Below, in pieces: positions 13,403 to 26,069 of a stretch of 64,000 nucleotides of DNA. The stretch is taken from assembly GCA_022579005.1 (NCBI GenBank), contig MU401606.1, forward strand, positions 32,797-96,796, read 5' to 3'. The notes beneath the pieces are model-generated. The model was not told the DNA's origin and searched no databases. It saw only the letters and a program-made list of their open reading frames with translations. The translations under genes and the position numbers were made by a program. Source of the DNA: Poronia punctata (Eukaryota > Ascomycota > Sordariomycetes > Xylariales > Xylariaceae). Numbering within the stretch: position 1 is the first letter of the stretch; every line of letters begins with the position of its first letter.

Positions 13403-13502
13403 TAAAGTGGTTATTTTAGCGAAATAGTTATTTAAGTAAATAGCACCACTTTTAGGTGTTAAGCGTTCTGCAAATCTAAATAAAGGTGGGGCGTAGCACG
13501 AT
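13403..13502 (-). repeat. Right terminal inverted repeat
   Basis: Reverse complement of the left end, slightly more AT-shifted than it (for example TTTAGATTTGC where the left end has TTTGGATTCGC), consistent with a little RIP. Confidence 0.85.
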
Positions 13503-13504
13503 TA

Positions 13505-14810
13505 AATGTTGAATAATTTACGTTGCGTAGAGTACTATTGTTGGTTTGTGCTGGCTAGTACTTACCAAACTTAATAGGTGTCATGTACTTTTAAGGATTA
13601 TGCGAGGAGGAACCCCATCACCGTATGTCCGGCAGACCCCTGTGGCAACTGTATCCAGCAGGTATCGCTTGCAGCCACCTAGGACGGATTACCGAGGGTA
13701 TTTAATCGGCAGACATTCTTTGCCATGTACCGGATGATGGAACGCCAATATATATGATGTAGGCAACCGTGGTGGCGTTGGCATAATGCGCATGCATCTT
13801 TACCATGTGAGTAAGCGAGCTCTGACAGCCCATTTACTAGCAACCTAGAAAAGATTATACAGATATAGGTTACTTAAGTAAAGCAGATAGCTAAGGACAC
13901 TTCTTAATGGTTTATCATTACCTTCAGCCATGTCATTGCCATTTTACTCTTCCTCCTTATTGTCCTGAAAATAGTGCCTGACATGGGAGAAATCTTTGCC
14001 AACTTTAGAGCTGTAAATAATATTAGAACAAGAACATGGCAAGAATCGTAAGTACATGTAGGTAGTGTATCCGGTCATGTCTTCCTTTCTCTCCATCCCG
14101 GTTCAGGCTATTTTGAATCATGGTTTCCCTAACTTTGTTATTTATTACCTATTAACCTTGGGTGGGTTCAATCCATTATCATATATGCCCTGTCTTAATA
14201 GCAAAACATGATATATAAAATATAGAAATTTAGCAAGGAAGGGAAAGTAGACATCCTATCTCTGTCAGAAGTACATACATGCTATAGTCTATCTACATTG
14301 TAGTCTAGGGAGACATCTTGTAAATAAGCCATCACATTTGTTGGTGGTGCTGCAAGGTTTTCATGTTTAATAACTTGAACATGTACATATGTGCAAATTA
14401 TACCACTTATGCCCCCTACTTGGCCTTGTCATGTCTGATTTTTCATGTCATCCAACGCACAAGCGTACGATGTGTGTATTGGTTAATTGCCCTTGAGAAT
14501 TGCTTGTCTCTGAGCCAGGATTGACAAGCAAGGGTGGGCAGGTAGCTCACCTAGGTTAGATGCTAGGGACCTACGAAAGTATGTATGTATTATCAGAGCT
14601 CCAAATCTGCCAACCTCCACCTTGTCCTCTGTTGCTAATACCTACTTACTATGTGGCTATCTACTTACCTACTGAGCCAGGCGCAGCTGTCTGGCTAGGT
14701 TAGGTGAATTGTGCACGTGTATTGTATTAATAAAAGAGTTCGACACTAGTGTGCTTTTTCCTGTTCCCTAGTAGCAGCCTGACTACGATTTGCAGTTAAA
14801 ATGCTATAAA
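13505..14810. other. Gene-free intergenic DNA
   Basis: Ordinary composition drifting to AT-rich, with no supportable gene. The longest open frame (13546-13737) is 63 codons without any domain. The region ends at a sharp switch into A/T-only DNA at about 14811. Confidence 0.55.
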
Positions 14811-17800
14811 AGGAAGTTTAAAATAATTATATATTTTTTATAAGTTTTATATACTTTAAAAAGTGTAAAAAGTACTTATATATATAAATTAGGTAAAGCT
14901 AAATACTTTAACTTTAAGCTTTATTATAATAGTTATTTATAGTACTTAATAAGTTTATTACTTTATTTTTTAAAAGTTAATAAATTTATAACTATTTTTT
15001 TTATTAAACTAGTTATTTTAACTAGCTTAATAAAGCTATTTTTAATTTTACTATTACTTTGTTTATTTTATAATCTTGCTTATAGCTTTTAGCTATTTTT
15101 AGTTTTTTTTTAATATTAGCTTGCTAATATATTATAAGCTTTATATAAGCTAACTATTTTATATATATGCTAAAAATAAGTTTATTTTATTATACTTATT
15201 AGTTAATATATATTATTAAAGTAATAGTTCATTATAAACTATAGCTTATTATAATAAAGTTTAGCTTTATAACTTTTTTACTATACTTATAAAACTTAAT
15301 TACTAAGTTTATAAATATAAATTAGTTTTTTATATTTTTATAAATAAGCTTTAATTTAGTTTTAAATAGCTTTTATATTATTAAAGCATTACTTAGCTAG
15401 TAGTGCTTTATAATTTAATACTAAATTTTTTTATATTTTAGCTTTTTTTTTTAAGTTATAAATATAATTTACTACTTTTATTATTTTTTAATATTAAAGC
15501 AATTAAGTACTAAAAGAAATAGCTTAAATAGCTGCTTAGCTTTAAAATTTAGTTATATAAACATACTATAAATATAAGCAACTTTTTTACGCTTTTAAAT
15601 TTACTTATAACATTTTTTTATAATATAATTTGCTTAATATTTTAGTTAACCTTTTTAACTTTATTATTGCTATATAAGTATAAAAGTATTATTAGCTTTA
15701 TTATAAAGCTATTTAAAAAGTGCTATAAAATAATTTTAAAGCTTGTAAATATAAGTTTATTATTATATATTTATTTATATAAATAGCTAAAAGTTTAGCT
15801 AATTTAATTTACTAATAGCTTTATAGCTTTAAAAGATATATTTAGCAGTTTTTTAGCTTTTATTTATAATATAGCATATTTAAATATATATTAGTATTTA
15901 TGCTTTATTAAAACTTATACAGTTTATACTTTATTATATTAATAGTTTAAGTAATATAATTAGCTTAAAATTAGATAATTATATTAAAAGTAGCTTTATT
16001 AGCTAGCATTTAATATATTTTATAATAACTTACTATATAATTAAAGTTATTTTTAAATGCTAATAAACCTTATTTATTTTATAGTTAACTATTTTAATTA
16101 TAATATAGCTAAAGTTTTTATATAATTTTTAACTTTTATATATTAAATCTTTTATTTTTAATATTTATAGTAAAATTACTACTTAGTATGTTATTTTAGC
16201 TATGTATAAAAGGTTACTTAGCACTTATTTATAAGTTTTTAGCTAGTATAACGTATTTTTATAAATTTAAAAGTGTTATTAAACTTATTTAGTATTAAAG
16301 TTTATAAAAAAGGCTTTATAAAAGTATAAGTGCTTAAAATAGCTTATAAATTAATTTAGTTAAAGTGTTTAAGTAAGTATATTATTTTTAGCTTATTGTT
16401 TACTATTGCAGTTTTTATTAGTTTTAAAGGCTAGTTAGTAATTAAATTACCTTTGCTAAGTTTATATATAATTTAAATACTATAATGCTTAATAAAATTA
16501 ATAAATTTTATAATATAAGCAAGTTGCTTAGCTTTACTATATATTATACTTAATAACTAGTAGTTATTATAAATAATAATTTTATTCCTTTTAACTTAAT
16601 AGCGCTAATATTATAAACTTAGTAGTATTGCTAACAACTTTTTTTTTTATATAAAATATTATAACTATATATTTATAAGCTTTTTTAAAAAGTATATTAC
16701 TAAGTATAGTATAGTTTTTTTTGCTAAATAAGTATAGCTATAATAAATATGCTTTAATATATACTTAGCTTAAATTTATATTTATTACTAATAGTAATTA
16801 TTAATTAAAAGTTTTTATTATAAGTATAATAATAATAGCTATATAAATTGCTTGCTATGCTGCTTTTACTTTATTAGTTAACGTTATTAAAGCGTTTTTT
16901 AAGCTTTTAAAAAGTGCTATTAGTAGTGCTATATATAATAAAAAACTTTTTATAAAGTACTAAAAATACTTTATAGCATTTATAAACGCTTTAATTTTTA
17001 TTATTATATTTAACATTAATTGCTTTAATATAGCAAATATTTTTGCTAGGTTTACTTTAATTTTATTTTTAAAAATTATAAATTTAAAAAAATGCTTTTT
17101 TTAATAAATATAAAGCATTTTTTAAAGTTAATTATTATGCTATATATTATAAGTATAGTAAATACTTTATAATAACGCTTATAAACCTTTTTTATAGTGT
17201 TTTTTTAAATATAAATATTATTAAGTAAGCTAGCAAACTACTTATAAATTTTTTTTATTATTTTTTAAATTAACGCTTAAAACGTTGCTAGTACGTTATA
17301 AAGTTTAAATAGCATTACTAACTACTTATAAATTTTATTTAGTATTATAAACGCTGTTTTTTTATAATTTTTTTTATATATAATTATATGCTAAAAGCTA
17401 TTTTTTAAGTTAATAAATATATACTATTTATAGCTAACAGCGCGTTATACTTTATTTTGCATATTAAGCAAAAGGTATGTGTACTTTTTTATTTTTTTAT
17501 TTAGCTTATAATAGTTATAATATATTTGCTATATTACTTCTAAGTTGTTTTTATTTGCTTTTTTTAGTATAAGCAATACTAGTAAGCTTTATAAGCTTTT
17601 GCTTTTTTAAATATATTTGCTATTATATGCTTTTAAAAACTTAATAATTGCTTATTTTTATACTAAGCTATATTTTTATATTAAAAGCTTAATAAGTTTA
17701 TAGTTGCTTATATTAATTTAATATTTAGTTTTTATAATTATGTTAATATAGTGTTGTTTAAAGTTAAATAAGCTAAAGAAATGTATTATATAGTATTTTA

Positions 17801-19070
17801 AATAATTTAATACTTAAGCTATTTTTAGTATTTTTTTATACTATTTTACTTATAGTTTAGGTTTTTTTTTACTTTTTAATATTATAGTTTTTAGCTATAT
17901 ACTTATTATAGCTATATAAGCAAATCTTATGCTTAAAGCTACTAAACGTATAATAAGGTATAGTTTTAGCGCGCTTTTAATATTTATAAAAGTAACTACT
18001 TTACTTTAGCTTTTTTAAAAAAATAAGCTACCTTATTTATAAAATAAGCACTTTAAAATTATAAGATTTTTTAAAAAAGTATTATTAAAAACTATGCTTA
18101 TAATTACTATTTTAATAAAGCTTTTTTATTGCTTATAACTTATTTAGCTATAACTTTATAGTTTTAATTAATATAAAGCTTAATATTGCTAACTTTTTTT
18201 CTCATTATACTATATTTGCTAAAGTATAGCTAAAGTTGCTATACTATATTTTTAAATATATAATAACTAGTATAATTATAGTTTAAAAATACTATAAATT
18301 TAGTTTTATTAGCAAGCTTTATATTAAATAGGTTATAATAGTTTAAATAGCTATTATATAGCTTACCTTTTTTAGGCTTTAGTTTACTTAAGCTTTTATT
18401 AGCTTAAACTAGTATAATAAAGCTATTTTATTTGCTATTTTTAAATAATTTAATAATTTTGCTATAATTATTTTTAAAATTACTTTTTTTAAAACGTTTA
18501 GCTAGTAACTAATTAGCAGGGCTATTAAAATTCTTTTTATTATTTTTTATAAAGTAAGGTTAGTTTATTTTACTACTTTTTTTAAGCTAGCGTTTTTTTA
18601 TAAACTGCTAAAGCTTATTATAAAATAGCTTTTTTTTAATTATAATATTTTTACTTTTTTTAGTATAGTTATTAGCATAATTATTAATGCAGTTATTATG
18701 CTTAAAGTTACTTTTTTATAAGTACTAGCTATTATTATTCAATTTTTTTAGCTACTTTTTAAAAAGTATTTATTTATTTACTTTTATTACTAATTATAGT
18801 CTTAGTAAGTCTAGCTTATAAAGCTACTTTTTTTAGTTTATTTTTTTAATATAATAAATAGCTTATTTATTATATTTTAAATTAAAAATAATAGCTTTTA
18901 TAAAGCTAAATAGCTTAGTATTGCTACTATATATGCTAGTACTAGCAGTGTTGCTATTATATTTGCTTTTTATATATACTACTATTTTAGCATATTAAAT
19001 TATATATTTAATAACTTTTTTATTATTTAAGCTTTAAGCTTTTACTTTTATATATACTTAAATCTTTAGC
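14811..19070. other. RIP-like AT-rich block, unidentified repeat remnant
   Basis: A/T-only DNA with the same word bias as the two retrotransposons, so probably an older RIPed repeat. I could not recognise reverse transcriptase, transposase or LTRs in it. On the minus strand roughly 18180-18560 reads with rather few stops and a mixed residue composition (including KLKPKKGKLYNSYLNYYN), which suggests a decayed coding sequence in that direction. No family could be assigned. The block is interrupted on its right by the LTR element that starts at 19071. Confidence 0.5.
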
Positions 19071-19267
19071 TATAAGACTATATATAAAGAAAAATATATA
19101 GGTACTTACTGTGTACTTATAAAAACTATAGCTTAAAGCAGTTTTAAAGGCAATCTTTTTTTTTTTAAGTAATAGTTTATATATAAAACACTACTTTAAA
19201 AATTATAATAATTATACTTAATTAATTGCTTAAGTATTAAAGCTATATATTAAATTTTACTTTAATA
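19071..19267 (+). repeat. 5' LTR of the second element
   Basis: 197 bp, starting TATAAGACTATATATAAAG (probably TGTAAG before mutation) and ending TTTAATA. It aligns end to end with 25873-26069, with compensating one-base length changes in an A run and a T run. The inner ends diverge sharply, so the right edge is firm; the left edge could be a few bases earlier. Confidence 0.82.
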
Positions 19268-20477
19268 ATTTTATTACTTTTTTTATAGTTACTTATAACT
19301 AAAAAAAATGTTTTACTTTTATTTAAGTGCTAAAGAAAATAATAAAAAATTATTTTCTATTTAAGTTTAAAATACTAATAATTTATATTAAGTTTAAAAG
19401 AATGCTTAGAATTTTTGTTAAAAATAAGAATTGCATTATTAAGCAATAAAAAATAAGATTTAATAACTTAAAAACCTTTTAAAAAAGAATTAAAAAACTA
19501 AACTAAAATAAGAGCTATAAGCAATACTTATAAATTATAAACTTTAACTTATAATAAGCTATAATATTAATTTGCTACTAATTAATAAAATTATGCTTTA
19601 TAATAATTAATTTACTTATAAAATAAGTATAAACTAAAAGCAAAGCTTTAATAAAGCTATTTAAAATATTAAAAAAGTAGATTTTAGTAAAATTATAAAG
19701 TTTACTTATTTAAAGTTAAATATAAACTTTATATATTTTTAATAAGTTAAATAAAAAAAAATAAGATTAACTTATTAATTAAATACTTAAAAATTATAAA
19801 CAAATTAACAAAAAATATTGTATACTTAATATTAAATAAAATAAAAATATAAAAATGCATTTTAATTTAAACTTGCTACTATTTTAAACTAAAAACAAGT
19901 TTAACTTATTAATAATTAAGATTACTTTTTATTATAAACTAAAACATTAATTTATTAATTTAGTATATTAAAAGCGTTTATATAAAACTAACTTAAAAAT
20001 TGTAATTAAAAATTATAAAAAAATTTATAATTATTTAATTATTAACTTAAACTATTAAAAAGTTAATATATAAAATAATTAAATAAGAATTAAACTTAAT
20101 TATATTAGCAAAAATTAACTAATTTGCTAAAAAAATAATAACTAACTATTATAGTAATAAATTGCTATAAAAAAAAGTTAATATAGTTAATATAGTAGTA
20201 AAAAGATAAAAATTAATAGATTATAATAAAAAAAAAACCTACTTTTAAAACTTTTTTAAAATTTTAATAAAGACTATATAATTTAAAGTTAAATTAAAAT
20301 TAAAGATTTAATTCTAGTTAAAAAAGTAATTTTTTTAATAATTAAAAATAAAGAAAAAAAAATATTTATTTAAAAATTAAGATATAAGAAAACAAAATTA
20401 ACGTAAAAAAAAACTAAAATTAAATTAAATTCTACTTAATTTTAATTAAAATTTAAACTTTACTTTAAAAAAGATTT

Positions 20478-20525
20478 AATGCTATGCTTATAAAAAAATA
20501 GGCATTATGTAAATAAATGTTTAAA
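20478..20525 (+). pseudogene. Gag zinc-knuckle remnant
   Basis: Residues CYAYKKIG in one frame are followed, after an apparent one-base deletion, by HYVNKC in the next frame. Together they fit the C-x2-C-x4-H-x4-C knuckle of Gag, with the second Cys mutated to Tyr (TGT to TAT). The position between the 5' LTR and RT is right for Gag. Confidence 0.5.
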
Positions 20526-21479
20526 TTGTTAAAAAGATAAAAATAAAAAAAAGATTTAAAAAATAACCTTTAATAAAAAAATAAAGGAAAAAGAAAAGCT
20601 ATAAGTAAATAAATTAATATTTTTTATTTTAAAAAAACCTTAATTTAATTAAAAAAACTATAAGGCAGCTTAGTTAAAAGCTAAGTAACTAAGCTGCTAA
20701 ATTAACGCGTATTTTTACTTACTTTATAATAGTTTTATACTTTATATACTATTTTTTTTATTAATAAAATTAAATAAAAAAATTTAAATATATACTAATT
20801 TAAATTTTTGTGCTAAATATAATTATATTAGTTATTTATTTATAATTAAGTATAAACTTTAACTTGCTTTAATAAAAATACTTAAATTATAAAATATATT
20901 ATAAGGTTTATTAAAAATATATAAAGCATATTAAGTACTATTTAAATTAAAAAATTATAAAAAATAAAAATAAATAATTAAATAACTATATATTGCAGTT
21001 TTAAAAAATAATTAATTAAAAAAAAGCTTTTTATTACTATTTTAATTAACTTTAAGTTTTAAAAAAATTATATTAAATTTAGCTAAAAATTAATAATATT
21101 TTAAACTTAAAAAATTAAATTATTATATAGTAAATTTTTACTAATTTGCTAAAAAATGCAAAAAAAAAGTTTATTACTAAGTAATTTTTTAAGTTTTAAA
21201 ACTAATACCTTTAAATATTTAAAAATTAAAATTAAAAAAAAATTAATCTAGTTTTGCGCCTATTTTAAAAGGTCTTTAAAACTTATTTAAGTTTTTTAAT
21301 ATTAACAATACTAACTTACTTCTTTATACTAATAAAGAAAATTTATTAATTAACTTATAAAAAAATATAGTTATTTTTTATTATTTAATTTACTTTTTAG
21401 CTTATAATAAGTTATAAATATTAAAAACATAAATAGCTAACATATTAAAAAATAAAAAAATATAAAAATTAAAAAGCTT

Positions 21480-21860
21480 AACAAAAGCACTTATTTTTTT
21501 TGTACTAAAAAAAAACAGAACTTTAAAACTATATATTAACTATAAAGGTTTTAATAAGGTTTTAAAAAAAAATTAATATACTTTTTTACTTATTTTAAAG
21601 TTATTAAATAAAGTATTTAATATAAAAATATTTTTAAAAATTAATTTAAAAAATATATATTATTAAATATATATAAAAAAAAGAAAAGAATAAAAAACTG
21701 CATTTTAAATAAGATATAAGCATTATAGATTTTTTATAATACTAATAAGTTTATTAAATATTTTTGCTACTTTTTAAAATTATATATAAAAAGCACTTAA
21801 AAAAGTGCTTAATACTTATTATATAGCATATTTAAATAATATACTTATTTTTTTAAAAAA
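21480..21860 (+). pseudogene. Reverse transcriptase remnant (Ty3/gypsy)
   Basis: Once the stops are ignored, the plus-strand translation follows the family closely. It has an IFFVLKKNRTLKLYINYKG segment (family: FVKKKDGSLRLCVDYRG), then IKIFLKINLKNIYY (KIFTKLDLRNAYH), then KTAF and RYKHYRF, and finally AYLNNILIF where active enzymes have YLDDILIY (about 21826-21852). Every catalytic-site change is a G to A type transition. This is the best preserved piece of either retrotransposon. Confidence 0.85.
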
Positions 21861-22234
21861 TATAAAATTATATAAAAAACATATTTAAACTATTATTAAA
21901 AAGCTGCAAAAAGCAAACTTATATGCTAAAGCGTTTAAATATTAATTTTACTAAAAAAATTAAAATTTTTAAAATATATAATTTTAAATAAAAGTATTAA
22001 AATAAATTTTATAAAAATTAAAACTATTTTTAAATAGCTTATTTTAAAAACTTGTAAGTAAATATAATAGTTTTTAAAGTTTTGTAACTTTTATTAACGC
22101 TTTATTAAAAGATTTTTTTATATTTTAAAGCCTTTATATTAAATAATAAGTAGTACTAAAAAAAAAGTAAAAAATAGCTAAATAACTTTTAATATTTATT
22201 AGCAAAAAGCTTTTAAATAATTAAAAAAAGCTTT

Positions 22235-22345
22235 TATTAAAACTATACTTTTAATTTATTTTAATTTTAAAAAGCTAATAAAAATAAAAACTAATATATT
22301 TAAAGTTGCACTTATAAAAACACTTTTGTAGTATAATAATTAAAG
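22235..22345 (+). pseudogene. RNase H remnant (Ty3/gypsy)
   Basis: The stretch reads IYFNFKKLIKIKTNIFKVAL, matching the family segment HFDPxKPxxIETDASxxALG. The catalytic TDAS has become TNIF. It lies about 390 bp after the RT active site, the same spacing as in the element at 1-7197. Confidence 0.72.
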
Positions 22346-23204
22346 TTAATAAAAACTTATTTTATTTTATTTTTAAAAGTTTAATAAACTAAAATTAAAG
22401 TATAGTATATTTAATTAAAAAATGCTTATAATTATTGCTTATTTTAAGCATTAATAGCATTATTTATAAAGTAATGTAATACTTATTAAAATATTATTTA
22501 ATTATAATAACTTTTAGTTATTTATAAAAATAGCTAAACTAAATAGTTAGCAAGCTAAATAATATTTATTTTTAGCACTTTATAACTTTATAATAAAATA
22601 TAAAGAAAGCAAGCAAAATAAAGCTAATTTTTTTTTATAAAAGCTTAATTACTTTAGTAATGTATATATTAATAATAACTTGCTTTTTATAATTAAAAAG
22701 AAATTAGTAGTAGCTAATATTACTATTTAAAAAAAATAGCCTTATATATTAGCAAATTGCTTATGCGTAATTAAATTAAATAAGATTTAATTTATTATTA
22801 TATAATTAATATTTTAAAAAATAGCTAAAAACGCATTAGCTAAAAAAAATATATAAACAAATAAGCTATTTTAATTTTTATAAAAATTAATTTAATAAGT
22901 ATAAAAATAAAATCTTAAAAGTAAAAATATTTATAAACAAATTTAAGCTAAAAAAAATATAAAAAAACTATAAAATATATAATATAATTTAGTATATTTT
23001 TAAAATTAAGTATATATTTTATTTAAAAAATTAGTTTATTTTTAATTAATTTAACTTTATTATAATAATTTAATTATAAGTTATTTTAAAGTATTATAAA
23101 TAATTAATTTAATAAAATAAAAATTTTATTAAAAAGATATAAAAAAAATATTTAAAAATATATTAATTTATACTAAATTTGCTTAAAATTTAAAACAAAA
23201 CATT

Positions 23205-23365
23205 ACTAACTATATAGTAAATTAAATAATTTACTTATACTAATAAAACCTATAAAAAAATTATTAATAAATTTTATTATAAGTTTTTTATTTATAATTT
23301 ATAAAAGTTAACTAGTTAATATTATTTTTATTATAGTTAATAAATTTACTAAATTAGCTTTATTA
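23205..23365 (+). pseudogene. Integrase remnant
   Basis: At 23324-23360 the frame reads FIIVNKFTKLAL, the degraded form of the conserved integrase core segment (VIVDRFTKMAHF) with Asp changed to Asn. Upstream, TNKTYKK resembles the stretch after the zinc-binding domain (CxRNKPSRH). It lies downstream of RNase H as expected for Ty3/gypsy. Confidence 0.65.
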
Positions 23366-25872
23366 TTTTTATTAATAATAATATAATAGTATTAAAATTA
23401 GCATTACTATTTTATACTAAAATAAAATATAAATATAATTTACTACTAAAAATTATTTTAAACAAAAAACTAATATTTATAAGTAAATTTTAATTAAAAT
23501 TGTGTTTTTATACTAAAGTTTAACTATGCTATTTAGTTATATTTTACTTTTAAACTAATAGTTAAATAAAAAAAATTAACTAAATAATTAAAACCTACCT
23601 TTATTGCTTTATAAATAAGCAAAAAACAAATTAAGCATAATTGCTACTTTAAGCTTATTTTATAATAAATTTATTTATTAACAAAACTACTAAAATTTTA
23701 CTTTTTAAAATATTATATAAATATTTATTAAAATTTAAAAGATTTATTAAAACAAATATTTTAAAAAAAATACTTATAATAAATAAAAAAATTAAAAAAC
23801 TAAATAAGATTTAAAATATATTAAAAAATTAATAGCAAATTATTAACAAAAATTATATAAAATATTATAATAACAAATATAAACTAATAATTTTTAATAT
23901 TAATAATTTAGTTATTTTATTAACAAAAAATTTAAATTTAAAAAATAAAAAACTTTATTTTAAATATATAAAACTATTTTAAGTTTTAAGCAAAATAAGT
24001 TTATAAGCATATTGCTTTAACTTTTTATATAAATACTACTATATTTATAATGTATTTTTAATTTAGCTATTAAAACCTTGTAATTTAAAATTATACTAAA
24101 ATATTTTATTACTAAAATTAAAAAAAAAAAATTATAAAGTTAAAAATATAATAAAATAAAAACAATTTAATAGCAAAACTTATTATAAAGTAAAATAAAA
24201 AAATTAGCTATATAAATATAACTAATAAGTATACTATAAAAACATTTATATATTTAAAGTACTTTAAGATTTTAAAAAAAAACAATTATTTAAAGTAGTA
24301 GTAAAATATATATAAATTATATATAAAGTTATATTTTATTACTAGTTTTTCTATTTTATATTACTAAACTATATATTTAAAATAAAAAGTTAATTTTAAC
24401 ATTTTATAATTATTTACTTTTAACTTATATAAAATTAATTTTAAAAAGTAAAAAAGCTAAAACTTTATAAAATAATGCTAAAATTAAGTTAAATTTTTTT
24501 TAGTTAAAAATAAAAATATTATTATTTTCTTATAACTAAATAATCTTATTTTAAGTTTTTGCTTTATATTTAGCAGTAATTAATCTTTTTAATTTTTTAA
24601 TAAATAAATAAACTATTAAAAACTAAGCTAAGTATTTTATTTTTATAAGTTAAAAATAAAGCTAAGTAGCTTATATATATTAATAATATAAAGCTAAGCT
24701 TTAAATTAGTTAAAAATAAGTTTAAAAGCTATATAAATTAAAATATTTATAGCGTTTGCTGCTAATTATTTAACTAAGCTTTAAAACAATATTTTTATTT
24801 AAAAATAATATTAGTTATAAAAAATAGCATTTTTTTTATTTAAACTTTTTTTACTAATAAAATTAAATGCAAATTAATAAGTGCTTACTATTTAACTAAA
24901 TATAGTATATAAGCAAAATTGTACGCTAGCAATTTTAATATAAAAAAATACTAAACCTTTTTAAGTATTAGCGCTAGTTATATTTATAATAACAAAGCTA
25001 GTAAAATTATTTAAATTCTTTTAAGCTAGTATAAATGTAGCTTTAAACTATTTTAAAAGTTTAAATAAACAAACTATATTAAATTATAATATTTTAAAAA
25101 GCTAAAAAAAAAAAGAAAATATTAAAAATAATAAATTAAGTATAAAAAAAAGCTAAAATAACTTATTAGCTTATAAGTATTATAAAACTTTTAATAGCTT
25201 TTATATAAAAAAGCACTTAAGTTAAAATAAGCATATTTAACTACTAAAAGTATACTTAAAGCTAGTTAAAAAGTATAAATTATATATTTAAAACAAAAGT
25301 AATAAGCATTTATAATAAAAATAATTTTTAATACTTAATATTAGCTAAAATTTTTATTATAAGCTTTAGTTTTTTGCTTTTAAAAGCAATAATAATATTT
25401 AAGCATAAGTAATGCATTTATATTTTTATTTCTATTTTTATTATTTTTTTTAGCTGCTTTAGCTTTTTTAGCACTAGTAACTACGTTTAAAACTTTAAGC
25501 GCAGCTAAACTTTTTTTAGCAACAAATTTAGGTTTACTAAATAAAAAACTAAAAGCTAACAATATAATAATAATTTAAATGTAAAAATTAAATAAATAAA
25601 AAGCAAAATAATAAAAAAAAGCTAACAAAAAGTTAAAATATTAAAAACTTAAACAATTAAAAATTATTATACAAAAAAAAAGTATAGAAAATATACTTAG
25701 GCTATAAATACAAATTAATAAAGCAACAAATTTAAATTATTATAAAAACTAAATTAATATATAGTACATTTTAATTTTATAAATTAAAAGCTAATTAAAA
25801 TGTAAAACCTAGTTATATAATTATTTTAAGTACAAAATACTTATAAATAAGTATAATAAAAAAGAGAATAAT

Positions 25873-26069
25873 TATAAAACTATATATAAAAAAAATATAT
25901 AAGTACTTACTATATACTTATAAAAACTATAGCTTAAAGCAGTCTTAAAAGCAATCTTTTTCTTTTTTAAATAATAGTCTATATATAAAACACTACCTTA
26001 AATATTACAATAGTTGTACTTAACTAATTGCTTAAGTATTAAAGCTGTATATTAAATTCTACTTTAACA
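25873..26069 (+). repeat. 3' LTR of the second element
   Basis: 197 bp, direct repeat of 19071-19267. In its right half it keeps more C and G (AGTCTTAAAAGC, CACTACCTTAAATATTAC, TTCTACTTTAACA) than the left copy, although at its left end the opposite is true (AAAAC versus AGAC). The end at AACA is firm, because sequence after it does not match that after the left copy. Confidence 0.82.

Larger units (their letters stand above)
12764..13502. mobile_element. MITE-like DNA transposon with long TIRs and TA duplication
   Basis: The element is 739 bp with ends that are inverted repeats of about 100 bp (12764-12863 and 13403-13502). Both start ATCGTGCTACGCCCCACC. Each end is directly flanked by TA (12762-12763 and 13503-13504), the target duplication typical of Tc1/mariner/pogo-type elements. 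The mismatches I checked between the ends are mostly C/T or G/A transitions, as RIP would give. Within each end a smaller palindrome (CACCAC...GTGGTG) occurs. The AT-rich interior has no open frame of useful length, so the element cannot move by itself. Seen: ends and TA. Inferred: superfamily. Confidence 0.85.
19071..26069 (+). mobile_element. RIP-degraded Ty3/gypsy LTR retrotransposon, complete
   Basis: Two 197-bp direct repeats (19071-19267 and 25873-26069) bound about 6.6 kb of AT-saturated DNA. Plus-strand remnants lie in canonical Ty3/gypsy order: a Gag zinc knuckle near 20478-20525, reverse transcriptase 21480-21860, RNase H 22235-22345 and integrase 23205-23365. All are broken by stops, and the RT active-site Asp pair reads Asn-Asn. 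The LTRs end in AACA (right copy). A target duplication was not evident next to either end, perhaps because flanks and ends are themselves mutated. AT-rich DNA continues on both sides, so it may sit inside an older element. Confidence 0.88.

Noticed and set aside
14160..14175. GGGTTCAATCC, similar to a tRNA B box
   Set aside because: No matching A box upstream at tRNA distance and no cloverleaf arms.
25380..25562. 60-codon Lys/Ala-rich frame on the minus strand inside the second retrotransposon
   Set aside because: It runs opposite to the element's polymerase order; AT-rich DNA easily gives Lys/Asn-rich frames.
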